Part shown: piece after piece, positions 34,801-46,293 of the stretch | How positions within the stretch are numbered: the first letter of the stretch is position 1 | How the letters are laid out: each line of letters begins with the position of its first letter | Translations under genes and position numbers: made by a program | DNA from: Cricetomys ansorgei | Taxonomy: Eukaryota; Chordata; Mammalia; Rodentia; Nesomyidae | Direction of reading: 5' to 3' | Assembly (NCBI GenBank): GCA_026225945.1 | Contig: JAMJFZ010001133.1 | Coordinates: 6,778,501 to 6,842,500, forward strand | Length of the DNA: 64,000 bases | The notes under the pieces: generated by a model | The model's database searches: none | The model's input: only the letters and a program-made list of their open reading frames with translations | What the model was told of the DNA's origin: nothing

Positions 34801-36524
34801 TGAGTTATATCACTCTCTTACCTTCAAGTCAAGTGACAGGGAAGGAAGGAATTTTAGGAATGGGGAAAAGGTCTTCTTAATAAGAAATGATCCATTTGTG
34901 AGTGTCATACTGACAGCTATATCATCTAATTATAGATCACCTTTTAGAATTCTACAGATTTTTAGAAGGTAATATAGTTCATGACCTTTAAATTATCTGC
35001 TGAAAAATGAAAATAAACACTGTGAATCAGGATTTCCTTTTAAGAAAGTATTCCAACTTTTGTGGCACTTTCATACTGAACAATTCTGGATGAAGGCAGG
35101 TGGGTTTCAATGCCTTCTAGCTAAAGTAATTAGAGTTCTCAGAGCTGAAGTGGCAAAGCTGGAAAGCTGAGCAAGAGATCAAGAGACTGGAATGGGTCTC
35201 TGCCCAAGAGCAACAGAATATGAGGTTAGGACTAGCTGGATGATTTAGGGAAGATGGAAATAGACTAAGTAATATAACGATGTTCTGGTGGAAATATGAC
35301 TGGGTGTCCTAATAAATATTACAAAATAAGAAAAATATTTCAAAAAAGAAGAGTAAACTAACTTATGGGCAAATTAAAGTCTGGTAAAACCCTGGCCCTC
35401 ACACTGTTTGGGAGGTGCAGTTGTACCATACACTTCCCTTTTACAGTACCTGTTTAGTTTCTATCAAATTTGTTGATATAATACTCTTGGCTTTTCTCCT
35501 GATTATTTTTTGTCTCACATGGCTTTATCTGGTTTGTTCTACAAAATTATTCATGTTATGTATTTTGTCTGTATTAGTTAAAATATCCTTAATTTTTCCA
35601 CAATAAGAAGTTGTATACACTATTTCCTTCCTTAGTTTTAGGACTGTTGCACATAGGAATTTTTTTTATTCACCTAAAATTCTGGAACAGGACAGATAGC
35701 CACTTCTCAATGATATATCATTCCTCCTTCCATTCCTTTTTCCCTGTGAAACAGAGGTTAGGTACTTTGAAACAGCACTGATATTAACATCAGCAGAAAA
35801 CATATTTTAGGAGCAACGATAGCATAAAGAGGAGCACAAGACATTAACTAGAGGTGTTATAAATAACTAGGCTTTATGCCATATGTTGTAATTCATGAGA
35901 ACTCTGATATTTGTCTTTTTTTTAAGTTAGAAGGAGTAATCAGGCCTCTGCAGGTTACATTTGAATGAACAAAATAATACTGATCCAAATATTTTATAAT
36001 TTCTTTGCTTAATGACTATGGTAGTTAAAATCCCAGTATTTCTCACTGCTCCTGAATATGTCCTAGTAACCTATGACATGGAAATGTCTGGGATTCAATG
36101 TTTGGAGCATGTTTGCCTTTATCACAGGAGAAGTTTGGGTTTTCAATACCACAGGACCTCAGACATGTGGCCATTTATCTAGATAATCTCTCTGCTCTGA
36201 AAGGATACTAAACTTCCATTATCTCCCCTAATTAGGTCAGTGATAACAACATGAAGTAGGTCCCTTATTCATGGGTTGAAGCTCATGAACAAAAGTTCAC
36301 AAAAGCCATAGTGCTGACTCCCTATGCATCTTACACCCCCTGTAACTATGAGAATGAGTTTGAAGGAAATCTGACTTATAAAAACTGAACACATCTAGAC
36401 TTCATTTAGATCAGACAAAGATGTTTTACTTTCCAAAAATATCAAAGAAAGGACATTATTTGCAGCTTCAAAATTGTAAAATTTAAATATTTCCCCATTC
36501 ATCATCTGTGCATTATATACTTTC
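31806..36524. other. long AT-rich stretch without recognised elements
   Basis: About 4.7 kb. A CAAA repeat is at 32702-32730. No SINE, LTR or L1 is recognised, which is unusual for this window. 33600-33780 is complex, non-repetitive sequence that could be conserved non-coding DNA (inference). The 106-codon frame at 32546-32866 is largely an A/C-rich low-complexity artefact. Confidence 0.45.
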
Positions 36525-36661
36525 ACTTTCTTTCTTCCTTTCTCTTTTCTTCCTTCCTTCCTTCTTTCTCTGTTTCTCTCTGTGTCTCTCTTTGTATCTC
36601 TTCCTCTCTGTCTTTGCCTCTTCCACTCTATTTCTCTCTCTATGGCTCTTTCTCTCTCTCC
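36525..36661. repeat. pyrimidine-rich simple repeat
   Basis: CTTT, CTTC and CTCT units with scattered G and A interruptions; much less pure than the tract at 12190. The minus-strand ER-rich frame across it is an artefact. Confidence 0.9.
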
Positions 36662-38199
36662 TGTATACATAGAAAACTAATTATTTCTTTACTCATCATC
36701 ACCAGTATCCAAAATACTTGTCCTTTCATGGATAGTGCTTGGAGCTGACATTATATTACCTATGTGTCTGTTGACCTTATTGTATTAGAAAAGAGCTAAT
36801 TCATTTGACCATAGCTGTATAAGTGGAGACATACCCAAAATTCATCCTTGTATTCCAAAACATATCTTAGGAATTTGGCAGTTTTATAGTCTATAGTTTC
36901 AGTGAATCTGTTGTTTGAATTCATGGTGATACATACTAAACTTTGTCATTAGAGGTAACATCAATTATTATTTAAATTATTTACTTCACCCAACTTTAAA
37001 GACATAAAGGTAGCATCTTTGTAAGAGGGTTTGTTTTCACTGTACAATACCTGAAAATTACTAAAGTTTTCATGGAAATATAGATATTGAGGTTCTGCTC
37101 CAGTTACTGAATCATGTTATCAGGGCTCTTGGTTTCCTTCATACATTCTGTCTAGCCTTTTGTTAATTCTTTGACACATTCTTGGCATTATGCACACTTA
37201 ATATGTATATTATAAACAGAGAAACATATAATGTCTCAGAATTATTCTTTACATATAAAAAAAGTTTTGGCTACAAAATGTTATGTTGACTTTCACAACA
37301 TTGTAGCATTTGACAAAGCTGTTTGGATGTAGTCTACTAATTATTGTCTTTAATGACAGCTTGTCAACTTTGGAAAAATTGCTATTGTCTTATTTTGCAT
37401 GCTACAGAAAGAACCATTTCCTTGTCAGTTTCATAATTTTTGTTATGAACTCTCATCCAAACCTTCACCCTTGGAAATTATCAGTAATAAATTAGTCATG
37501 ACTGCATTAAGTATCTTCCACTAACTTATAAACTTTGTTTTACTCTTGCCTAAAGGCCCCACATTCTGCAATAAGCTGGTTGTTCCTCTTCTTGAGCAAG
37601 GACCAGTAGATCACTGATATTGAACTTCTCAGCCTTTGCAACCATGAAAAATAAACTTTTATAGATTTCATAGCTTATAGTACTCTACTATACAGACTTG
37701 AACAAACTAAGATACAGTGCCTATATATTAAACCATCTTTAGTTTTTTAATAAGGATTACTATTTCTTTAAAATTATTCAGATATAAGTGAAAATAGTAT
37801 GATAAAATTGAAATAAATAAGAGGATTATGGGACATTATTATCCACCACAAAAAGAAAAATGTGTGGTTGGCACATAGCCATCTAGGCCATCAAAATGAC
37901 ATAGTTGTCTTTGCTTAGTCTATTTTACAAATAGTTGAGCTGCACATAGCTGAAATCAAACCAAATGAATTATATTTATAGGTGTACCAAAATGTTTCCC
38001 AGTAGAATTTCAGTTGCCCCATTTTTCAGCAGGCTGTATTCATGTGTATTTCAATATTTTTATCACTAAAATATATAACATTTCTCTTGTTTGATTTTTC
38101 ATCTCTCGCAGACTCATTTATTTCTAATGAGTTTACTTGAATCTCCAATTAGTAATTTTTTGCAAATAATGATACCTCTCTCTCAGACACTTTCTCTCA
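36662..38199. other. unassigned AT-rich DNA
   Basis: Nothing recognised. Confidence 0.4.
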
Positions 38200-38252
38200 G
38201 ACACACATGCGCGTGCACACACACACACACTCACACACACACACACACACAC
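38200..38252. repeat. (CA)n microsatellite
   Basis: CA repeat with a GCGCGTG interruption at the left and one TC interruption; it ends 20 bases before LTR-like member D. Confidence 0.95.
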
Positions 38253-38330
38253 GTAGATGGGTAGATATAGCTGTTTTTCCACCAGATGTGGACTTAGATC
38301 AGGGTAAAAGCCTTCTATCATTTGGCTAAT

Positions 38331-38384
38331 TCAATCACAGTTCCTAGTTATGAATGTTCAATCACAGTTCCTAGTCCTGAATGT
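38331..38384. repeat. 27-bp tandem duplication
   Basis: Two units with the shared core AATCACAGTTCCTAGT, at 38331-38357 and 38358-38384, differing at two positions. It lies at the 3' (left) side of member D. Confidence 0.92.
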
Positions 38385-39082
38385 TTGGTCTCCACACAAT
38401 CTAATCTTCAAGATGCTAACTCTGATCTAGTAGGCTTTAGCATCAACCTCTGTAAAGTCTAAAATATTTAAGTCTCCAGAAAACCTCATCAGCCACCAAG
38501 ACTTAATGCGGATTGAGACACTGTGATTAGCTCCTTCTGAATTCTAACTCTTCTCATTCAACTCACTCACTGTTCTGGCTCAAAATTATCTTCTGAGAAG
38601 GCTGTTTCTGACTGAACTCTTCTGACTCCAGCTTACTCTGACTGAGTCCTCTAACTTCTCAGACTGAGTTGCTCTGCTTGGTTTCAAACTGACTCACTCT
38701 TCATATCTGATACTGACTTCTGCAGAACTGCTTGTCTCTGCCTCTGTCTTCAGACTCTTTGGACTCCTCAGAATGCCTCATACTGCCTCTGTGTCTCTGT
38801 CTCTGCTTCTGTCTGCCTTTGTCTCTTATCATCTCTACCTACTTCAGACTGCTAGACTCTCTAAGGTGAGAGCCTGCTTTTCTATTCTGAGAGTTGGGCA
38901 TGTCCTCTCCCTGACTCATTCTGCCCACTTTTCCTCTGATTTAACTTTGCCTACCCTTTACTCTCATCTCGAACATTACTTCTTGACTCCTGAGCTCTGC
39001 TTTCTGTCTCCAGCTCTGATTCCTATCTCTGAAGTGCTTGAATTAAAGTAATATTATTTCTACATTCCATCTGGACCACACA

Positions 39083-39162
39083 GACCTCTGAATGTGATCC
39101 CTTCATTAGACCTTTGAATGTGATCCCTTCATATCGACCCTTGGATTTGATCTGTTCATATA
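39083..39162. repeat. three tandem units of 26-27 bp
   Basis: Units start at 39083, 39109 and 39136. Units 1 and 2 share CTTTGAATGTGATCCCTTCAT-like sequence and are near identical; unit 3 (GACCCTTGGATTTGATCTG) is more diverged. It lies at the 5' (right) side of member D. Confidence 0.85.
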
Positions 39163-39196
39163 GAACCAGTGGATGAAATCCTTTTCCAGGCAGTCA

Positions 39197-39779
39197 TGTT
39201 GTTGGATTAAATGATTGATTAAATATTCTTATTCACACACACACCCAACACACAAACAAACATACATCCATACATGCACACAGAGAGAATATTTAATTTT
39301 GAGCACAGAGCAATTAAATGCTCCACTCTGTAAACAATTTAGAAGATGATTTTAGAGTAAATAACAAGAGAATCAAATGTGGAAATACTAAAGAGGGTAA
39401 GAAGGATTTTAGACTTATTAATACATACATATTAACTATTTTATAAAATAATCAAATAAAAACTAACCCTACCTTGAAGCCTCTAGAACTAAAAAATAGA
39501 CTCATCTTGCTCTCAAGTAATTTGTCAGTTTTCTCAATTGCCTATTAGAGTGATGAAAATTTTGTTCACTTATTTCAGCATAGGAATTAGCAGAAGGCTT
39601 TTTTCTTTCCTGTTTTGCATTTTGGTTAAGTCTCATCATATGCCCAAATTCAAAACCAGGTAGCTAGACACTACTATCTGTCTCTGAAATGAAGTGAGCT
39701 ATGAAATCACATGGTTGAGATTCTGAAAGCAGTAAACATCAGAGAATTAGTTTCTATGATGAAATTGTGAGGATTTTAT
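39197..39779. other. unassigned DNA with CA-rich patch
   Basis: A CA/CAAA/CATA-rich patch spans 39233-39285; the rest is AT-rich and unassigned. Confidence 0.45.
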
Positions 39780-40126
39780 AATTTTTTAAAAAAGTAATGC
39801 TGATTGAAGAAAAGCCTACAAAGCCTCAAATGTTCACACACACACACACACAAAGGAAAAAAATAACTAACAGAAACTGAGAAAAGGTGAGAGCAGCAGA
39901 GGTGGCCTTCCCTAGGGAAGAACCAAATGTTGTCCAATACCGTGGTTAGCCCTGAAAACATATGTACAAATACATATATGCATGCAATAACAATTACTTA
40001 AAAAAGAGGCCATGCATTTGAAGGAAAGCAGGGAGGATATAGTGGTTTAGAGGAGCAGGTTTAGAGGGAGGAAAGGGAAGGAAATATATTAAAATCTTAA
40101 AACAATATTTAATTTATCAAAAAATG
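39780..40126 (+). mobile_element. 5'-truncated L1 3' UTR
   Basis: Recognisable words of a rodent L1 3' UTR in order: a CA repeat at 39836-39852, GAGGTGGCCTTCCCTAGGG, CAATACCGTGGTTAGCCC, GAAAACATATGTACAAATAC, AATAACAATTACTTAAAAAAG, GAGGCCATGCATTTGAAGG and the GGAGGGAAGGGAAGGAAAT-like purine block, ending in A-rich sequence. This tail type differs from the other two L1 ends in the window, so it is another subfamily. Confidence 0.8.
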
Positions 40127-43100
40127 TTTTCAGTGAATTCATTGTATTTAATCATCCTAGCTATAAAATTCATGATATATTGCAAGTAAATTTAAGTACG
40201 CAATTGATTCTTAAATTTTGGGTGCTGTAAAGGTTATTTGTAACACTTTAGCTTCATGATATCAGAATTAAATAATCCTTTCATCCATGTATATAAAAAT
40301 TTGAGCATAAATATTCATATAATTGCTTTGTTGACTGGGTTATAGAGTTTTTTAAACAATTTGTTTATCGAAGTTTAAGGTTATAAACAAGTTGACATTT
40401 AAAGGACAAATTGTAAATATCCAAGGACATGAATTTACTCAAAAGTTATTTTAAATCACAGCAAACAGAAGTTACACATTGCTGGTTTGCAGATGCACAG
40501 ATGGTAAAAGACACAGTCATGAGTAGTTGCACTGAAAATTGTGAGAAGAGCTTCAGTGTCCAGACAGCATGCCTCATGGTTAGATTTCCACAACCACTGA
40601 ATGCGTTATACATAATGCCTCAAGGTTTGAGCTTCAAGCGTGAGTGGACACTCTAGTATGCTAAACATGCCAGTAACATGGAATATCTTATCAATCTGCT
40701 AAGTAGAGTTGTATCCAATAAAGCTGGCATGATTAATAACTATTTGTGTTCAGTTAGAAGATCATCAAGGCCCAAAACCATTGGACCTTACTGATGCTAT
40801 CACATGGCTCTAATAATCAGGGATAGAACTACAGTACTTAATATTTGCTCTGCTGAAGTTAGGATTTGTTTTGGCGAGTTCTTCCTTTACTATCGACTCA
40901 CTTCTTCATTTTGTGATGGGAAAGTTTTCTCTATGTAATTGTGTATTTAAAGTATAAAGATTAGAACTTTCTATTTTCTATTTTCACATGAATTATAGAC
41001 TTTGAATAATATAAAAAATGTTGACTATACATATTCTTAAATTTGGATTAAGGATTGAGGTGTGAGATGACCATGAGCCATTTTGGGACAAGATGCAATA
41101 TCGTAGTTAAATTTTAAACATCAGACACAGGGTCAAGATTTGGAGATTTGTTTTATAGTTTGTTAGTAATATTTGGGGTGATTTTTTAACTTTTAAGATA
41201 TAAGGACTAGTTAGCAGAAACAGCTAACCATGGGCAAGCTTGAAAGGATACATCCAGCAGTTAGTTCTGCACATGCTTTGCTCCCAAGTCTACCATGATA
41301 TGAGGAGAACTAATATACACTAAAGGTCACTGTAAAATCCTGACTCCTGCCTTTATTTGGCTATCACTGCATGAAACTAGCTCTTCTCTTGACTGGTTAC
41401 AAATGGTAATGGGAAAAGAGACACTGGGGGACAATCTTCATGACGCATTTGAATCTTTATATGAAAGTATATTTGAGCAGCTTGTCATAAATGAGCAACC
41501 ATGTGCAAAGCATATTGTATGATGAGATATAGAAAGAAAAGTTTTGCAATGTTTAGTAAGAAAAGAGAATAAATAAAGGGTTTAGATGAGTGAGAAAAAT
41601 TACAGCCTTTGTAAAAATTCATGCCAGTCTCATTGCTGCAGAGAGGCCCACAAATAACTGGGTTTCTAACAAAAGTTCATTGATCATATTTAAAATAAAT
41701 TATGTTTATTAGTTTTTCTGCTGCTCATGGCAGGGCTCCTGAATTAAAGCCATCACAGTGGGAGAGGCTGAGGTTAGGGATTGGGCCAAATCTCTTGTGG
41801 CCTCATGACAGTTAAAATTCTGATGTTGCTGGAAACCAAATGTGAAAAGCATGAGAAGCCAAGTCTGTGGTCCTTCTTATGCCCATTTCTGTGTTCTCAG
41901 AAACTTCTTCCACAAACCTCAGCATATCCCTTCACCAGATTGGGTTCTTCTGCTATCTTCTAAACACAGGAGTTTGTTACTCTCCAGTGTCATCTTTTTT
42001 TCTATTGAAAAGATTCATTATCATGAGAATTGCCATGTCCTATTAGCAACAATCCTGTCAGCGTTGCTGATGATGAATGTGATGTTATCGTCTATACACT
42101 AAACAAATACAGATTCTGCCATATATGGTTCAGTAAGCCAATTAAAACAAAGAGCAAAAAGCCTGAAAACAAAATGTATTCTTTGTGACCACACTATGAA
42201 GAGGGACAATGAGACACAATGCCTTCTCTAGTATATCATAAACTTCCTAAGGTATCATTAATATATGCAGAAATTGCCACAGATGTGGACTTCTAAGTAG
42301 ACCCAATCAAGATGTGGTCTTGCCAAAGATTGGCATATAATTGTCTCTTTAAGGTGGTAAAACTCTTTCCTGGAGAAAAGATTCTTGATAAAGAGAGTCT
42401 GCTACAGCTCTTCTGGAAATTTTTTCACCCAGCATGAGATTCTAGAGGTGAAATTACAATTTCTGGAATGTATTGTTTTAGTAGTCTGAGAAACAAAGTT
42501 TTTTTTTAATATATTAATTTCTGCCAATTCAATCCAATCACATTGCTGTGTAAGGTGTCACTGGATGACTTTCAGTTTACTCTTGTGATATTTTCTGTGC
42601 AGCTTTCCAAAGAGCAGAGAATATAGCAAAATAACAGTCTCCATGGGTACATGCCTCTAGAGTTACCAAGCAATGTTTGATAAGCAAGGATGTCTTTTAT
42701 TCTCACTTGTAGTGACCAGAAGTGCACAAATCTAGAAGTCTAAGTAATGGTCCTTTCAAAATTTTTCAAGTGAGCAATAACCAAACAGGAACAAAAATTC
42801 TTTCATTATTTTGTAATGTACTGTTATTTGATATACATGACCAGCATTGCAAAACAAACTAACATACAACAGTAACAACAATAAAATAGCTTTCTAGATT
42901 TCCCTTACCTATTTAAGTTAACTTTAATTAAAATTCATTCCAATCAATATTTCATGACAACCACACATGCTCAGGTTGCTTTAAGGAGAAGTGAACACAT
43001 CCAGATCTGTAAATTGAGATTTGTACACTTAGAGAGATCCATATCAGGAATCCATATTAGGACAAGCACAGCTTGTTATGTGTGTAGTATTATCATGTCA

Positions 43101-43240
43101 GGATTTAATGTGAATGTAGATATATAATTTATGATTAATTGTTCATTTTGTTTTTTTAAATGCTTCTTGAGGTAGGATTTTAGCTTAATGTTGTCAATAT
43201 ATGCTAAAACCAATTTTTATACAATTTACTTTGATTTTGT
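40127..43240. other. unassigned DNA
   Basis: About 3.1 kb with no SINE, LTR or gene recognised. Overlapping frames at 41781-42102 and 40429-40656 show no domain or splice context. Confidence 0.4.
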
Positions 43241-43405
43241 GTTTATTAATGTTTTGCCTGCATATATGTCCGCTTGAGGGTGTCAGAAGTCCTGGAACTG
43301 GAGTAACAGACAGGTATGAGCTGCCATGTGAGTATTAGGAATTGAACCTAGGTCCTCTGGAAGAGCAGCCAGTGCTCTTAACCACTGAGCCATCTCTCTA
43401 GCTCT
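43241..43405 (-). mobile_element. inverted B2 SINE, well preserved
   Basis: The plus strand carries CCTGGAACTGGAGTAACAGA, TGAGCTGCCATGTGAGTATT, GGAATTGAACCTAGGTCCTC and TGGAAGAGCAGCCAGTGCTC, followed by TTAACCACTGAGCCATCTCT and CTAGCTC. These are the inverted B2 body, B box and A box in order with few changes. It is the best-preserved B2 in the window, so probably the youngest. Confidence 0.92.
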
Positions 43406-46029
43406 TAAAATAAATGATTAAGGTCAAATTGATTACCGTAGTTTTGTTTCCTAGTTGAGATTTTTTTTACTTAGGCCATTCGGCAGCGTACTGCACATAC
43501 CCAAAAGTTACTATTTCTGGTCACTATAACCATAGATAACCCATTACACACACATTCAACAATAATTAACAGGTCAGCTCTATTAAATTTAAGTTAAAAT
43601 ATTCATCCAAATTTCATAATTATCTTCTCAAAGCAGCCCAGAGGCTTTGACTTTAAAAGATTCCCCACATAAATTATTTTATATTTCTTTTCCCTAGATT
43701 GCATCTTGTTCCATTACTATGCCGTATTATCAAATAATTTTTTTTAATAACCAACGTTCTCACTTTTTAGGAATTGCTTACATTGTATATTTCTTTCTAT
43801 TTTTGATTTTTCAATGCATATGACTTGTATTTGATCTTCTTTTGCAATCAAATTTTGACAGGTGATTTATTTTTGAAAACTAACTATTCTCTAATTTTCT
43901 TTGAAATTCTTCTTTGTTCATAATGCTTGCTAATCAGCTCTGCCTTTGGTTTGACTTCCTCAGTCATTATAGTTGCCTTCAAAGAATGTGGATCTTAAAA
44001 TTTAAATTTTAGAAGAAGAAAGCAGGAAAAAAAGTATGAGTTTTCACTCCAAAGTCTCATTGTACTTTCTCTCAATGCAAGCCGGCTGTCAAGCTTGCCA
44101 ATCACACTAGTCTCTCTGTCTTTTCCTATCTCCACCTGGGATCATGAGCTGTGTGAAAGCATTCTGGGTTTAATTTTTGGCTGATAGTGCAATGCTTCCC
44201 TCCGACTTTCTTAGCCAGCTGGCAGTGTCTCTTTGTACTGTCATGGGTCTGCTTTCTGCCCTTGAGAGATTAAATGCTTTTGTACTTCCACTGTCTACAC
44301 CGGGTGTGAACGTCTCCTCTGTTCCTCATGCTGTTTTACCCTTTACATCTGTAAACTTTTATTTTTAATTTAATTTAATTTTATTTTTTTTACCACAACC
44401 TTTTCCCAATTATTTGAAATCCTCTCACTCTGCAAAGCACTAAATTTGATCATGGAACTGTCATGGAGGGCTACAGGGAGGGCCTTTGACTTACATTTGG
44501 ACCTTTCTTTGAGGACAGGTTTTCAACTTTTCTCTAGATCCATGCTAATTCAAGCTCAAGAGAAGAATTGGAAATGAGGGTCTAACTGAAATATTTACTA
44601 ACCTCATCTGAATTATTATTATTATTATTATCATTAATATATATTCGATGAGTGCTATTTTCTCACTGAAGCCAGTAGCCAGAAGAGGCAACTATTTAAA
44701 ACTTAAAATTTAATTTAAAATCTATTTAAGTCTATTTAAAATCAGAAAGCAAGCAACTTATAGGAAGGCTTTTAACCTTTTTGAGAACTAATAATTTAAA
44801 TTAACATTGTCTAATATGTAAATTAAATGAAATATCACAATTCTCTGGCCTCTGCAAGTATATGTATGTAGCCACCAAGAGAATGTAAAAGTTTTATACA
44901 TTAAAGCACATAAGTGTACATGCACAGCATTTTCTCATTTAACTCAATGCTTAAATTTCTACTGAGACATCCATGAATGCATCTGACCATGTGCTTATAT
45001 AGAATAATTTTAATGCTGAAATTAAAACTATATATAAAGATAATTATTTTGAAATTATATTTATTAAAGCTTTATGTGTAAAAATTGAATATTATCTTAT
45101 AGTCTTCAAATGATCTGTGTTTTGTTTGTGTTCATATTTAAAACCAGTGGATGGATATATATATATTTGGACATATGTATATTTATGTATGTGTGAATAA
45201 TCCTGTATATGTACATAAATTTTAAAATATACTTCTTCTGAAGGAATTTCTGGTTACTTAAGTTTCTAATTTTATTGTGTTGTAAAAGAATTTAAGGCTA
45301 ACATTCATATTCGGGCTTGTGAATTATTTATTGTACAAGAAAATATTTTAACTTCTAACAGTGATCCTAAATATTAAATACTAAAAGATAATTGATAAAA
45401 TTCTCAATTTCTGACAGATACTTAGCTGTATATATATTTGACATCTTTTTCTAGACATTTGAAGCATTTTTGGACTTTCTAATTTCAAAGAAAATAGGTT
45501 TTCCTTGTGGAAATACTTTCTGAGTACATTCACGGAAGTGGGTGTCAAAATACTGTTGACACTTAAAACAAATGTATTATATGATTCTGGGGCAGAAAAG
45601 AAAGCATTTTTGATTATGCACTTATGAGAAGCAACAAGGAAGAGCTAATCTATCTTTTTTGAAACAGAGGAGATGATATACCTCACATTCCCATCATGTA
45701 ATTTTGGCTATTACAGTTACAGTCCCAAAGGAAATAAAAACTTTTAGTAAGTTCATTATGTTAAAATAAAGAGAAAGACTCTTTTGTGAAAAATAATTAT
45801 AATCCAGTACCATATAAGAAATCAATAATTCAGGGGATGAAAATGTTACAGAACACGGGCTGTAGGCCTAAATGAAAAAAGGTGCAGTTTGATGCAAATG
45901 AATATTTTAATGTTTATGAAAATTTTGATAAGATTAAATTACTTATTTTAATGATAATTCTTTCAAAGAACTGGTAAGAAATGCTTTGCTTCATTTTCAC
46001 CTCTCAGCTTATACTTCATCACTATGAGA
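43406..46029. other. unassigned AT-rich DNA with small simple repeats
   Basis: Contains TTTAATTTAATTTAATTTTA at 44362-44385 and an ATT repeat at 44611-44632. No gene or larger repeat recognised. Confidence 0.45.
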
Positions 46030-46293
46030 TGCCAGTGCTGGAACTCAAGGCAGGAACCTGACGGCAGGAACTCAAGCAGAAGCTATGGACAAAGGCTGCT
46101 TATTGGTTTGTTTGTTCCTCACTTTCTCAGCCTGCTTTCTTATACACCCAAGACTACCTGTCCAGAAGAGGCAACATACACAATGGGCTGCACCCTCCCA
46201 CATCATCAACCAGGATAATGTCCGATTGGCTTGCCTACAAGTCATTATTATGGAAGTATTTTCTCAATTGGTAACTCTAGCTTTTGTCAAATT
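46030..46293 (-). mobile_element. truncated MaLR-like LTR (ERVL class)
   Basis: The plus strand has GGAACTCAAGGCAGGAACCT, CTCAGCCTGCTTTCTTATA, AATGGGCTGCACCCTCCCAC, ATCATCAACCAGGATAATG and GTAACTCTAGCTTTTGTC. These are in the order of a common rodent LTR whose sense strand starts TGTGCTGGCTAG and ends with AATAAACCC followed by CAGCAATAGAAACCC. Only the 5' half of the sense LTR is present, and an A/C-rich run at 46299-46330 replaces its first bases. MaLR assignment is by resemblance to MLT1-type LTRs. Frames across it are not genes. Confidence 0.6.

Larger units (their letters stand above)
38272..39196 (-). mobile_element. LTR-like family, member D (inverted, divergent)
   Basis: The plus strand shows the inverted family order: a CCAGATGTGGACTTAGATC end block, TTTGGCTAATTCAATCACAG (compare CTGTGATTGAATTAGCC-like in A), TAGCTCCTTCTGAATTC, a CTGACT-rich core (38560-38830), then ACATTCCATCTGGACC. 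The core and end blocks are clearly homologous to A, B, C and E. Both ends carry 27-bp tandem repeats not seen in the other members. The terminal bases (TGTTTTTCC at 38272, CAGTCA at 39191-39196) are my estimate, and I found no target duplication. Confidence 0.6.

Noticed and set aside
36395..36670. Arg/Glu-rich minus-strand frame resembling an RNA-binding domain
   Set aside because: It is the translation of the pyrimidine-rich simple repeat at 36525-36661.
38200..39300. CRISPR-like or satellite array suggested by the 27-bp tandem units and CA runs
   Set aside because: Only two or three adjacent units without spacers, inside an LTR-like element of a mammalian genome.
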